A DNA stretch of 64,000 bases from assembly GCF_020907275.1 (NCBI RefSeq), contig NZ_JAJJWI010000002.1, positions 21,431 to 85,430 on the forward strand, read 5' to 3'. The notes under the pieces are model-generated. The model was not told where the DNA came from and ran no database searches. It worked only from the letters and a program-made list of their open reading frames with translations. Below, one piece after another: positions 9,015 through 18,058 of the stretch. Origin of the DNA: Pontibacter silvestris (GTDB lineage Bacteria > Bacteroidota > Bacteroidia > Cytophagales > Hymenobacteraceae). A program made the translations under genes and the position numbers. The number at the start of each line of letters is the position of its first letter. Position 1 is the first letter of the stretch.

Positions 9015-11642
9015 ATGAAGATCATAGATTTGCGTGTTATGCGCGGGCCTAATTATTGGTCAGTGCAACACCCCAAGCTTATAGTAATTAAGCTGGCGCT
9101 GGAAGATTTAAAAGATACCCTTACAAGTGAAATACTACAATTCTTTAACAGACTGCAAAAGAGTCTGCCTGGTCTGAAGAGCCATCGGTTTGGAGAAGGT
9201 GAGGAGGGAAGCTTTCTAAAAGAAGTGAAAGCAGGTACTTGTTTCGGTAATGTTGTGCAACATGTGGCACTGGAGCTACAGACAATAGCCGGTATGGGCT
9301 GCAACTATGGGCATAGCTACCCAGCCTACGAAGAGGGCAATGTTGTTGTGGTTTTTAGTTATCAGGAGGAGCGTGCAGGTGAATATGCCGCTTATGCTGC
9401 CTTGAAAGTAGTAGAGGCTCTGGTAAAAGGTATGAAGTATAAGCTACAGGATGATATAAACCGGCTGCACCAGATCAGAGAAGATGAGTTTTTTGGACCA
9501 AGCACCTATTCTATAGTATCAGAGGCGGTGAGTCGTGGTATTCCTTATATCCGTCTGAACAGTCACTCACTTATACAGCTTGGATATGGCGTAAACCAGA
9601 AGCGCATTCAAGCTACCATGACCAGCAGCACCGCTTGCTTTTCCGTTGAGATTGCTGGTGATAAAAATGCGACTAAAAATCTGCTTAATGAAGCTGGCGT
9701 GCCTGTGCCTAAAGGCACGACTGTCTATACACACGATGAACTAAAGAAAGCGGTTAACTGGCTGGGTTTTCCTTTGGTGATTAAACCACTGGATGGAAAC
9801 CATGGGAAAGGAGCCACTATCAACATCAAGAATCTGAAAGAAGCACAAAGAGGCTTTGCTGAGGCAAAGCGATTTTCTGCAGGAGTAATTGTAGAACAAT
9901 TTATAGAAGGCTCTGATTTCAGGCTGCTTGTCATAAATGGTAAGTTTGTAGCGGCTGCCAAACGCACCCCAGCGATGGTAGTAGGTGATGGGATATCAAC
10001 GATAAAAAAACTTATTGATATTCAGAATAGAGACCCCAGGCGAGGGATAGGACATGAGAAAGTGCTCACCAGGATTAACATTGATAAGCAAACACGTAGT
10101 ATTCTGAAAGGGAAAGGTCTTACTTCCCATTCTGTACTTCCGAAAGGGGAGGTGCTTTACCTGAAAAGCACTGCGAACATAAGTACAGGAGGAACGGCAA
10201 CAGACGTTACCGATCTTGTGGACCCGTATAATATATTAATGGCTGAACGCATAGGAGGGCTTATCGGCTTGGATATTTGCGGCATTGACATTATGACAAC
10301 AGATATTGCCATACCTCTTAATGAGACAAGAGGGGCCGTATTGGAAGTTAATGCAGCACCAGGTTTCAGAATGCATATTGCACCAACCTACGGGTTACCC
10401 CGTAATGTGGCAGAACCTGTTATAGACATGCTTTTCCCGCACGGTAAACCTGCCCGTATTCCGATTATAGCAGTAACTGGTACCAATGGTAAAACCACAA
10501 CGACACGCCTGATAGCACACATGGTAAAGGCAAAAGGATTTCAGGTTGGTTATACGACAACAGATGGTATTTACGTGCAGGACAAAATGCTGGAGAAAGG
10601 CGATACAACAGGTTCATATAGTACAGAATTTGTCTTAAAAGACCCAACTGTGAACTTTGCTGTGCTGGAATGTGCCCGTGGAGGTATTCTACGCTCTGGC
10701 CTTGGTTTCCAGACATGCGACATAGGCATAGTTACCAATGTAAGCTCTGATCACTTGGGCTTGCGTGATATCCATACGCTGGAGGATTTGGCGAAAGTAA
10801 AAGCAGTTATTCCTAAAAGTGTTTGCAAAGAAGGGTATGCAGTGCTTAATGCCGATGATGAACTTGTGTTTGCAATGGCAGAAGAGGTAGACTGTAAGGT
10901 GGCTTTCTTTAGTATGGATGAGAACAACCCCCGGATACTCAGCCATATTGCTAAAGGTGGTTTGGCAGCTGTATATGAAAATGGATACATTTCCATTTTT
11001 AAGAATAGTTATAAAATAAGAGTGGACAGAGTGGCAGACGTGCCTCTTGCTTTTGGAGGCAAAGCCAAGTTTAACATCGAAAACATACTGGCTGCTACTT
11101 TGGCGGGTTATATTGCACGCTTTGATATTGGAGATATCAAAACGGCCCTTAGAACTTTTGTGCCATCTACTACTAAAACGCCTGGCCGTATGAATCTGTT
11201 TAAGTTTCCTAACTTTGATGTGCTTATAGACTATGCACACAATGTAGGAGGCTTGAAAGCTGTTGGTGGATTTATGGAAGGGCTGGAGGTATCCAGGAAA
11301 ATAGGTATAATAGCAGGAGTAGGAGACAGAAGGCCGGAAGACTTCTATGAGTTAGGAAAAGTTGCCGGTGAAATTTTTGATGAAGTTATCATACGTTTGG
11401 ATACTGACTTAAGAGGTAAAACGGCTGAAGAAATAACAACTCCTCTTATACAAGGTATTGAAGATATGGCACCGGATAAGGCCATAAAAGTTATACCAGA
11501 AGAAATGAGAGCGATTGCTTATGCCCTTGAGCACGCAGATACAGGTTGTTTTGTAGCTATTTTCACGGAGGATATTTCAGAGTCTGTAAAAATGGTAGAA
11601 AACTTTAAAGTTATTCAGGACAGGAGAGTACTTGTTGATTAA
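9015..11642 (+). CDS. cphA: Cyanophycin synthetase (CphA-like)
   Basis: CphA1 polymerises aspartate and arginine into cyanophycin (multi-L-arginyl-poly-L-aspartate), a nitrogen and carbon store, using two ATP-dependent ligase centres. The 875-aa product has the expected three parts: an N-terminal domain (residues 1-~200), an ATP-grasp module (~215-475, with LVIKPLDGNHGKG and VLEVNAAPGFRMH) and a Mur-ligase-like module (~485-875) starting with the P-loop AVTGTNGKTTTTR and including LIDYAHNVGG. The length is typical. No cyanophycinase (cphB) or isoaspartyl dipeptidase lies nearby. Some Bacteroidota CphA-like ligases may make other peptides, so the product should be treated as predicted. Confidence 0.92.
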   Translation: MKIIDLRVMRGPNYWSVQHPKLIVIKLALEDLKDTLTSEILQFFNRLQKSLPGLKSHRFGEGEEGSFLKEVKAGTCFGNVVQHVALELQTIAGMGCNYGHSYPAYEEGNVVVVFSYQEERAGEYAAYAALKVVEALVKGMKYKLQDDINRLHQIREDEFFGPSTYSIVSEAVSRGIPYIRLNSHSLIQLGYGVNQKRIQATMTSSTACFSVEIAGDKNATKNLLNEAGVPVPKGTTVYTHDELKKAVNWLGFPLVIKPLDGNHGKGATINIKNLKEAQRGFAEAKRFSAGVIVEQFIEGSDFRLLVINGKFVAAAKRTPAMVVGDGISTIKKLIDIQNRDPRRGIGHEKVLTRINIDKQTRSILKGKGLTSHSVLPKGEVLYLKSTANISTGGTATDVTDLVDPYNILMAERIGGLIGLDICGIDIMTTDIAIPLNETRGAVLEVNAAPGFRMHIAPTYGLPRNVAEPVIDMLFPHGKPARIPIIAVTGTNGKTTTTRLIAHMVKAKGFQVGYTTTDGIYVQDKMLEKGDTTGSYSTEFVLKDPTVNFAVLECARGGILRSGLGFQTCDIGIVTNVSSDHLGLRDIHTLEDLAKVKAVIPKSVCKEGYAVLNADDELVFAMAEEVDCKVAFFSMDENNPRILSHIAKGGLAAVYENGYISIFKNSYKIRVDRVADVPLAFGGKAKFNIENILAATLAGYIARFDIGDIKTALRTFVPSTTKTPGRMNLFKFPNFDVLIDYAHNVGGLKAVGGFMEGLEVSRKIGIIAGVGDRRPEDFYELGKVAGEIFDEVIIRLDTDLRGKTAEEITTPLIQGIEDMAPDKAIKVIPEEMRAIAYALEHADTGCFVAIFTEDISESVKMVENFKVIQDRRVLVD

Positions 11643-11685
11643 AGTTAAACGTTCTGTTAAAGCTATTACATGTGAATGATGAACT

Positions 11686-11714
11686 AAAGCCCCTCCATTG
11701 GCAGGGGCTTTTTT
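11686..11714 (+). terminator. Terminator of cphA
   Basis: AAAGCCCCT and AGGGGCTTT form a 9-bp stem around a short loop, followed by further T residues, 45 nt after the cphA stop. Confidence 0.9.
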
Positions 11715-11823
11715 ATGTTCTATGGTTGGTTTGTTAATACTTCCCTGAAATATCTTGATCGCTGGCATACGTTAGGCTCGCCAGGCGTAGGTGGAGCAGC
11801 AATAAGCATAAAGTATGAAGCAT

Positions 11824-11852
11824 AAAAAAGCCCCTGCAGTAACTGCAGAGGC
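11824..11852 (-). terminator. Terminator of the coiled-coil protein gene
   Basis: Read on the minus strand, GCCTCTGCAG and CTGCAGGGGC form a 10-bp stem (one G-U pair) around TTA, followed by six T residues. It lies 22 nt past the stop codon of the gene at 11875-12816. Confidence 0.9.
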
Positions 11853-11874
11853 TAGACTTTGGCTAAAAGTCTTA

Positions 11875-12816
11875 TTATTTAAGAACAAAACTTGTTTTAC
11901 CGATCATAAATCCATCAGCATATAGTTCTACAGTATGCTCTCCTTTTTTGTATTCAGCATTTTTATCGTAAGAAAAGCTTAACTGTTGTTGTGTGTTATC
12001 AAAAACGAAGTCACGCTTAGCAGTATAGAAAATATCTTCACCATCGACCTGGAAAGCACCAGAACCAGTAGATAAATTATAGAGAGCAGCTCCATCTGGC
12101 TCTATTAAGCGCATGTAAACTGTTTTAGGCTCTTTCGTCGCCACATCGTTCTTAGCTAATTTAAAAGCCACGCGAATCTTATCTACACGTTTAGCCTTAA
12201 ACTCATTGTCTTTGTCGTCTTTCTCCTTACCACGTTGGTTAACAATATTTACGCTTAGGTTCTGAGCTTCTAACCTGGATGCTACACGTACTTTATCCGA
12301 AAGGCTTCTGTTTGCGGTTTTAAAAGTCGTAAGGCTGTCGCTAAGTTGTGTCTGCGTATTTTTAAGGGTAGTGTTTTCTGTGTACAACACTTCATTGTCT
12401 TCCTTCAGACGGGCAATCTCAGCATCCTTTTCTTTCAGTTGTTTCTCGAAAGCAGAAGCTCTGTCACGAAAACGGCGCTGGTCTGCTAAGCTATAGCTTC
12501 TCTTACGGAAGCCTCTTAACTCATTCAGGTCAGAAGTGATAGCAGCAATCTGTGATTCCAGTGAATCGTTTTCCAGGCCCATAGACTGTAGCTCCTGGCT
12601 CTGGCGCTCAAAATCAGCTTTTAGTGCCTCATAGACTTTAATCTGGTTTTCTAGCTCACTATTCTTTACTCGAATAATTTCGGCTTGCTCCTCTGTTTTC
12701 TCTTTCTTCTGATAATTCATGTAGATCAGAATGCCGTTGATGCTTAACAGGACTACTAAAAGGCCTATTATGAATAGCTTACGGTTACTTCTCTTCTCAG
12801 GAGTGTTAGTTGGCAT
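11875..12816 (-). CDS. Membrane-anchored coiled-coil protein of unknown function
   Basis: I do not recognise this 313-aa protein beyond its being a common hypothetical in Cytophagales. It has a short basic N-terminus, one membrane segment (residues about 14-32, LFIIGLLVVLLSINGILIYM), then a coiled coil of about 140 residues rich in Glu, Lys, Gln and Leu heptads (residues ~35-175). The C-terminal ~120 residues lack coiled-coil character and look like a beta-rich domain (KIRVAFKLAKND, TVYMRLIEPDG, HTVELYADGFMIGKTSF). The topology suggests an anchored periplasmic or cytoplasmic spacer protein. It is single-gene, with its own terminator. Confidence 0.8.
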   Translation of the reverse strand: MPTNTPEKRSNRKLFIIGLLVVLLSINGILIYMNYQKKEKTEEQAEIIRVKNSELENQIKVYEALKADFERQSQELQSMGLENDSLESQIAAITSDLNELRGFRKRSYSLADQRRFRDRASAFEKQLKEKDAEIARLKEDNEVLYTENTTLKNTQTQLSDSLTTFKTANRSLSDKVRVASRLEAQNLSVNIVNQRGKEKDDKDNEFKAKRVDKIRVAFKLAKNDVATKEPKTVYMRLIEPDGAALYNLSTGSGAFQVDGEDIFYTAKRDFVFDNTQQQLSFSYDKNAEYKKGEHTVELYADGFMIGKTSFVLK

Positions 12817-13373
12817 AGATTAAGTGTTTAGTTGTTGTTTGTGTTACTATTGTGTTTATACTATATTAAATATATAAGCAAACACCCATTACGTAAGTTT
12901 CAAATATAAGATTTTGATTTTTAATATTAGTTAATGAATAATTTTTTTAGTGAAGCCTGCTGGCAAGCATGTTACCAGACAAACCAGACAAGTTTAAATG
13001 TTGGTGCTATAACGACCATTCATCAAAGTTTATTTTGATCAGTTGCAGAACAAAAAGAAACACTTACTAATTCCTGATTGTGAAAAAGCTTGTAAAGCGT
13101 TTTTTTGATTTGTAATGGTTTTAGGAGATATTCTAGCTAATACATTCAGGAGCGAATGCAGTTCATATATTCTCTAAAAGAAATAAGCGCAACAGGTGTG
13201 GAATATGTACCTTTGCGCAAGATCTATTATTTGTTTATTTGTTGCTCCTTTGTTTAGATGATAACTTATTTCATTTTAAAGTAGAGAAAGTTCTCTAATA
13301 GAAATGTAGCTTAGTAAGTTTCATTGCTTTTACTGGAGCCTATGTTATTTTGTACTTAAAAGTCAAACGAATT
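12817..13373. other. Intergenic region between divergent 11875-12816 and kdsA
   Basis: No gene is visible in these 557 bases. On the minus strand, TATATTTG (12908 to 12901) matches the -7 consensus and would start a transcript ~80 nt before the coiled-coil gene. On the plus strand, TACCTTTG at 13208-13215 matches the -7 consensus ~160 nt before kdsA. Neither has a convincing -33 TTTG at the right spacing. Confidence 0.4.
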
Positions 13374-14183
13374 ATGTTTGAAATACCTAAACTTAAGCAT
13401 ACAGATTCCGGGAATTTCTTCCTGATGGCTGGCCCCTGTGCCATAGAGGGGGAGGAGATGGCGCTTCAGATTGCAGAGCGACTGAAAGATATAACGGATC
13501 GGCTCCAGATTCCATGGATTTTTAAAGGGTCATACCGCAAAGCCAATCGTTCACGCCGCGATTCTTTTACCGGCATTGGAGATGAAAAAGCATTGCGAAT
13601 TCTGCGAAAAGTAAGCGAAACGTTTGATGTGCCTACTGTAACTGATATTCATGAGACTACTGAAGCAGCTATGGCAGCAGAGTATGTCGATGTGCTTCAG
13701 ATTCCAGCTTTCCTTTGCCGTCAGACTGACCTTCTGATAGCTGCTGCCAACACGGGTAAGGTTGTAAACATTAAAAAGGGACAGTTTTTGTCTGGTGAAG
13801 CCATGCGCTTTGCTGTAGACAAAGTACGGGAGTCTGGTAACGACAAGGTGATTCTGACAGATAGAGGTAACAGCTTTGGCTATTCAGACTTGGTCGTTGA
13901 CTTCAGAAATTTACCTGAAATGCAATCAAATAAAGTACCTGTGGTGATGGACGTAACGCACTCGCTGCAACAACCTAACCAAAGTTCTGGCGTTACCGGA
14001 GGCAGGCCTGCTTTAATTGAAACAATAGCCAAAGCCGCCATAGCCGTTGGAGCAGATGGTTTGTTTATTGAAACGCACCCACAGCCTAATATTGCAAAAT
14101 CTGACGGAGCTAACATGCTGCCACTCGATCAGTTGGAGGGGCTTATGCAAAAGCTTATCCGAATTCGAAAGGCAATTAGCTAA
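13374..14183 (+). CDS. kdsA: 3-deoxy-8-phosphooctulonate (KDO-8-P) synthase
   Basis: KdsA condenses arabinose-5-phosphate with phosphoenolpyruvate to make KDO-8-phosphate for lipopolysaccharide inner core. The 269-aa product has AGPCAIEGEE at the start, the PEP-binding KGSYRKANRSRRDSF segment and DVTHSLQQP toward the C-terminus. Cys22 in AGPCAIE corresponds to the metal-ligand cysteine of the metal-dependent (Aquifex-type) KdsA, whereas the E. coli enzyme has Asn there; metal dependence is inferred from this. The frame is open to a TTG at 13350, but ATG 13374 gives the usual start. Its presence indicates a Gram-negative outer membrane with KDO. Confidence 0.95.
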   Translation: MFEIPKLKHTDSGNFFLMAGPCAIEGEEMALQIAERLKDITDRLQIPWIFKGSYRKANRSRRDSFTGIGDEKALRILRKVSETFDVPTVTDIHETTEAAMAAEYVDVLQIPAFLCRQTDLLIAAANTGKVVNIKKGQFLSGEAMRFAVDKVRESGNDKVILTDRGNSFGYSDLVVDFRNLPEMQSNKVPVVMDVTHSLQQPNQSSGVTGGRPALIETIAKAAIAVGADGLFIETHPQPNIAKSDGANMLPLDQLEGLMQKLIRIRKAIS

Positions 14184-14190
14184 AAAAAAT

Positions 14191-14247
14191 GCAGAAGGTG
14201 TGCAGTTATAAGTATTTCAAAAAGCAAAGTAAGCACACCTTCTCTGC
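14191..14247 (+). terminator. Large-loop hairpin after kdsA (possible terminator or attenuator)
   Basis: GCAGAAGGTGTGC at 14191-14203 pairs with GCACACCTTCTCTGC at 14233-14247 except for a two-base bulge, around a 29-nt loop. It lies just after kdsA and 31 nt before the next start. There is no T-run, so its role is uncertain. Confidence 0.35.
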
Positions 14248-14278
14248 TTACTCTTTCTTCAAACTTTAAGTTATAAAC

Positions 14279-15052
14279 GTGAGCAACAACAGCTATACTT
14301 CTGACTGGGATGTTTATTTCTGCTATATAGAGGACATGCCTGCTTTTATGAGCGTGGATTTAGGAATAGCTCCTGTAGCCCCCTTAGCAGATAAACCAAC
14401 ACTGCTGGAAATAGTGGTTGGTTTGCAGACTATTGCCGAAAATGGATTTCCTGGGAACGAAGAATGGGAAATGCTGGAAGAGATCGAAGATGCTGTTGTT
14501 AGTACATTGGAGGCAAAAATAGAGGCTGTTTTTGTAGGAAAGACGCTGAGCAATGGTATGCGTAGCTTTTATTTCTATACTGGTGAAACTTTGCTTTTTG
14601 AGCAAACCATGGAAGCCGTTATTGCAGAATTCCCTCAGTACAGGATTGCTTATCAGATGCAGCCGGACGAGGAGTGGAACATTTACCAGGACCTGTTGTA
14701 CCCGGACGAGGAAAGCCTTCAGAAGATATATAACAACCGTATACTGAAAAATTTAGAAGAGCAGGGGGATCAGCCTTTTATTCCAAGAACAATTACACAC
14801 TGGATATACTTCAGTACAAAAGAAGATAGGGAAGCTTTTTCTGCTATTGCAAAGGGAGAAGGCTATAGCGTGAGGCTAGAGGAAGAAATAGAAGATCAGC
14901 CTGGTAAACCTTATAAGTTTGTCCTTCATAAAGAAGATAAAGCGGATGAAGTTACTATAAACGAAATTACTTTAAAGTTAAAAGAAATGGCAGAACAGTA
15001 TAACGGTGAGTATGATGGTTGGGAAACAGAGGCGATTACGGAATACAGTTAG
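14279..15052 (+). CDS. DUF695 / RraB two-domain protein
   Basis: Cytoplasmic protein of 257 aa with no signal peptide or membrane segment. The N-terminal half (residues ~8-135) resembles DUF695 (DWDVYFCYIEDMPAFMSVDLG, and RSFYFYTG). The C-terminal half (~165-255) resembles the RraB fold (ITHWIYFSTKEDREAF, then EYDGWET at the end). In Gammaproteobacteria RraB inhibits RNase E, but that role is not established for this fused form. The start is a GTG at 14279 immediately before MSNNSYTSDWD. The protein is very acidic. It converges with the methyltransferase gene, stop codons 8 nt apart. Confidence 0.8.
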   Translation: MSNNSYTSDWDVYFCYIEDMPAFMSVDLGIAPVAPLADKPTLLEIVVGLQTIAENGFPGNEEWEMLEEIEDAVVSTLEAKIEAVFVGKTLSNGMRSFYFYTGETLLFEQTMEAVIAEFPQYRIAYQMQPDEEWNIYQDLLYPDEESLQKIYNNRILKNLEEQGDQPFIPRTITHWIYFSTKEDREAFSAIAKGEGYSVRLEEEIEDQPGKPYKFVLHKEDKADEVTINEITLKLKEMAEQYNGEYDGWETEAITEYS

Positions 15053-15060
15053 CTCTGAAG

Positions 15061-15846
15061 TTAAAATTTTAAAATGAAATGTTCTTTTGGCTGTTGGTGG
15101 CGGAAGAAAACTAAGCCAACAAAAAAAAGATCAACTGTCTGAAGCACCTCCGGGTGCTTTTTTATTTCCTGCCACGCCTGCTTCATTTCTTTCGACCAAT
15201 AAATATCATCAACTACAAAGACGCTAAGTTCATGCTTTTTCTGAAGGCAAGCATTAAAATAGCACATGGTCGGTTCGTGACGGTGGTTGCCATCAAAAAA
15301 AACAAAGTCCAGTCTTTCTATTTTCTGTAACTGCTGCATCAGGGTTGTATCTAAATTCCCTTCTATAAGCCTGATGTTTTTTAGCTTCAGTTGCTTAAAA
15401 TTATCTTTGGCTACTCTTGAAATATTGGCGCAGCCCTCAAAGGAATAAATGCTGGCTTTTTTACAAGCCTTAGCTAAATAAGAAGTGGTAAGGCCAAGGG
15501 AAGTACCTAAATCAAAAACTACCTGGGGCTGGAAGTGGTTAGCTAATCTGAAAAGTAACTGAGCATATTTTGGTGGCTTTGCGGAGTTTTGTGCCAGTTC
15601 TTTTACTTTCCGATTAACACTATTACCTGTTACGGACCCTGCTCCTAAATCTGTAATCTGTAAAGCGCTGTTGTCCTGCAGTAACTTTTCCCTTAAAGTC
15701 TCTATCTGAGAATAAGCATAATAGTCTCCATCATGCAAGATAACATTACGATAGAGGTTAAAGATGAAAGGAGAGTGAACACCGTGAAGTTTAAAAGACT
15801 TTAACCTGTATGACAGGTAATCTACTGCAAAATGTAGTGGAAGCAC
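15061..15846 (-). CDS. Class I SAM-dependent methyltransferase (O-methyltransferase type)
   Basis: Predicted methyltransferase of 261 aa. Motif I appears as VVFDLGTSLGLTTSYLA, followed by an acidic residue region (SIYSFEGC) and FVFFDGNHRHEPT, a pattern seen in O-methyltransferase-like proteins of Bacteroidota. The N-terminus reads FKLHGVHSPFIFNLYRNVI, also common in that group. The start is a GTG at 15846; the codon just before it is TAA, so no longer start is possible. The substrate is unknown. Confidence 0.82.
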   Translation of the reverse strand: MLPLHFAVDYLSYRLKSFKLHGVHSPFIFNLYRNVILHDGDYYAYSQIETLREKLLQDNSALQITDLGAGSVTGNSVNRKVKELAQNSAKPPKYAQLLFRLANHFQPQVVFDLGTSLGLTTSYLAKACKKASIYSFEGCANISRVAKDNFKQLKLKNIRLIEGNLDTTLMQQLQKIERLDFVFFDGNHRHEPTMCYFNACLQKKHELSVFVVDDIYWSKEMKQAWQEIKKHPEVLQTVDLFFVGLVFFRHQQPKEHFILKF

Positions 15847-16007
15847 TTAATTTAAATTGGTGGTACGCATAAGACAAAAGATTTAAGGCACGGGAGCTGA
15901 AGTATAGCGAAAACTATATATGGCATAGTTTCAGCCATCTTTATACAAATATTCAGGAGCTGCTTATATGCCTGAAGAATCTATTTCTTCCTACGCTATA
16001 CCTTAAA

Positions 16008-16394
16008 CTAGTTTAATTTATAAGGTACAATCAGCACAAACTCAGGAATGGTAACATAAAACTGCTTTCCGTCTACCATACGCTCCATTAGATAGGTGCC
16101 GCGCATTTTACCAATGCCAGTTTTTAAGTTACAACCCGAAACATACTCATGCGACTCGCCAGGCTCCAGCACAGGTTGCTGACCTACCACACCTTCTCCT
16201 TCTACTTCCCGTACAACTCCGGTAGTATCGTGTATGTACCAGTGGCGACGCAGGAGTTTAACTGTAAACTCACTTTTATTTTCTATACTAATCTTATAGG
16301 CAAATACATAGTGCTGCTGTACCGGACTAGAATAATCTGGAAGGTAATTTGTGGTTACCGTAATTTTAACACCTTCTGTTGTTTTTGTATCCAT
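16008..16394 (-). CDS. apaG: ApaG domain protein
   Basis: The 128-aa product has the ApaG fold (FN3-like): YVFAYKISIENKS, then LLRRHWYIHDTTG, then VEGEGVVGQQPVLEPGE, and CNLKTGIGKMRGTYLM at the end. ApaG is linked by genetics to cobalt/magnesium resistance in enterobacteria, but its biochemical role is unresolved. It diverges from ung with ~100 nt between starts, and no strong promoter match was found in that space. Confidence 0.93.
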   Translation of the reverse strand: MDTKTTEGVKITVTTNYLPDYSSPVQQHYVFAYKISIENKSEFTVKLLRRHWYIHDTTGVVREVEGEGVVGQQPVLEPGESHEYVSGCNLKTGIGKMRGTYLMERMVDGKQFYVTIPEFVLIVPYKLN

Positions 16395-16495
16395 GTTACA
16401 GAGTTTTTTGTATACTTAGGAATCATTCAAGAGTAAAACAGTTGCTTCGGTAAGAATGGTTTACTGTTTTTCTTAATTCACCACCTTATAAACTC

Positions 16496-17158
16496 ATGAC
16501 TGTAAAGATAGAAGAAAGCTGGCAAAAAGTGCTACAAGATGAATTTGAAAAGCCATATTTCAAAAATCTTGTATCTTTTGTTAAAGACGAATACACTACA
16601 CAAAAAGTTTACCCGTCGGGTACGCAGATTTTTAATGCATTCGAAATGTGCCCGTTCGATCAGGTTAAAGTAGTTATTCTGGGGCAGGACCCATACCATG
16701 GGCCCAAGCAGGCAAACGGGCTGGCTTTTTCTGTTAATGATGAAGTCCGTATACCGCCCTCTCTTTTAAATATATTCAAAGAGATAAAGAATGATTTGGG
16801 TAAAGACCTGCCACCTACGGGTAACCTGGAGCGTTGGGCTAAACAGGGAGTACTGTTGTTAAATGCTACCCTGACTGTACGTGCAGGTAATGCAGGATCG
16901 CACCAGAAGAAAGGATGGGAAGAGTTTACAGATGCTGTGGTAAAGAAGGTGAACGACCTGAAGGAGCATGTTGTTTTTATACTATGGGGAGCTTACGCGC
17001 AAAAGAAAGGAGCTTTTATAGATGTAAGCAAACACTTGGTCCTGAAAGCTGCCCATCCGTCACCTTTTGCTGCAGATCGTGGTTTCTTCGGTAGCCGACA
17101 CTTTAGCAAGACCAATGATTACCTGAAATCGCAAGGTAAAAAGCCCATTGACTGGTAG
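16496..17158 (+). CDS. ung: Uracil-DNA glycosylase (family 1)
   Basis: Ung removes uracil from DNA to begin base-excision repair. The 220-aa product has the water-activating loop GQDPYHGPKQANGLAF (catalytic Asp65) and the second catalytic His187 in AAHPSPF. At position 191, where the E. coli enzyme uses Leu to fill the gap left by the flipped base, this protein has Phe (HPSPFAADRGFFGS). The remaining motifs are standard: RIPPSLLNIFKEI, GVLLLNATLTVRAG and FILWGAYAQKK. Confidence 0.96.
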   Translation: MTVKIEESWQKVLQDEFEKPYFKNLVSFVKDEYTTQKVYPSGTQIFNAFEMCPFDQVKVVILGQDPYHGPKQANGLAFSVNDEVRIPPSLLNIFKEIKNDLGKDLPPTGNLERWAKQGVLLLNATLTVRAGNAGSHQKKGWEEFTDAVVKKVNDLKEHVVFILWGAYAQKKGAFIDVSKHLVLKAAHPSPFAADRGFFGSRHFSKTNDYLKSQGKKPIDW

Positions 17159-17174
17159 CTTTTTTAGCAGCTGA

Positions 17175-17236
17175 AGCTTATATGGTAGCCACTGATACAG
17201 AAGTAAACTTCTGTATCAGTGGCTACCATGTAAGCT
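17175..17236. repeat. Very long perfect hairpin between convergent ung and the SDR gene
   Basis: The arms 17182-17203 and 17208-17229 are perfectly complementary over 22 bp around a TAAA loop. Beyond a single T/G wobble pair, six more pairs (17175-17180 with 17231-17236) extend the stem to 29 positions. It sits between the two convergent stop codons (17158 and 17246). No T-run follows on either strand, so it is not a standard intrinsic terminator, though position suggests it protects or ends both transcripts. Confidence 0.75.
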
Positions 17237-17245
17237 GTCTTGTGT

Positions 17246-17974
17246 TTAACTAAAGTATAAGCCACCATTAACTCCGACTGTTTGCCCAGTCATGTAAGCA
17301 TTTTTTACCAACATAATCACGGCATCGGCAACTTCATTTGGCTGGCCAAACCTGCCCATTGGTATTTTGTCCGGGGAGGCTTTTAACTCCTTTACCATGT
17401 CAGTTTCTATAAGGGCAGGGGTAATGGCGTTTGCAGTAATTCCATCATTTATCAAAAATAAAGCATAGGAATGGGTAAGGCCAATCATACCAGCCTTTGA
17501 TGCCGCATAAAGAGGACCAGTTACACCACCTGTCTGAGCAGCTACTGAGGATATATTTATAATCCTGCCCCATTGCTGTTGCTTCATTGTACCTATACAG
17601 GCCTGTGTTACTAAAAATGCAGATTTCAAGTTGGTGTCTATTACTCTGTCCCAGTCTGCTTCCGTAATATTTTCCAGTTCGTCCTTATGAGCTATGCCAG
17701 CATTATTAACGAGAATTTCAACAGGACCAAGATTTTCCTCCACCTCTTGAACCATAACCGAAACGGATGCTGCATCAGATACATCAGCTTTTATTGGAAT
17801 AGCTTTAGCTCCTAAGCCTTCAATTTGCTTACATAGGTTTTCAGCACTGCCTGCATCAGAATGGTAGTTTACACCAATATGCACACCCTCTTTTGCCAGG
17901 GCTAAAGCAATTGCTTTCCCGATGCCTTTACTTGCACCCGTTACCAAAGCTGTTTTACCTTTTATCTCTGTCAT
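17246..17974 (-). CDS. Short-chain dehydrogenase/reductase, FabG-like
   Basis: NAD(P)-dependent oxidoreductase of 242 aa in the classical SDR family. It shows the cofactor motif TGASKGIG near residue 13, NNAG near residue 90, and the catalytic Ser-Tyr-Lys (ISSVAAQTGG, then YAASKAG). The end (GQTVGVNGGLYFS) is like 3-oxoacyl-ACP reductase FabG, but it is not in a fatty-acid gene cluster, so it may act on another carbonyl such as acetoacetyl-CoA. ATG at 17974 is chosen over the GTG one codon earlier. Confidence 0.85.
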   Translation of the reverse strand: MTEIKGKTALVTGASKGIGKAIALALAKEGVHIGVNYHSDAGSAENLCKQIEGLGAKAIPIKADVSDAASVSVMVQEVEENLGPVEILVNNAGIAHKDELENITEADWDRVIDTNLKSAFLVTQACIGTMKQQQWGRIINISSVAAQTGGVTGPLYAASKAGMIGLTHSYALFLINDGITANAITPALIETDMVKELKASPDKIPMGRFGQPNEVADAVIMLVKNAYMTGQTVGVNGGLYFS

Positions 17975-18058
17975 CACTTATTTTATTGTTCATAATGACC
18001 TACGGAAAAGGCTAATAATAGTGGGTTGAAGGGTAGGAATAACTTTAAAAGGAATACT

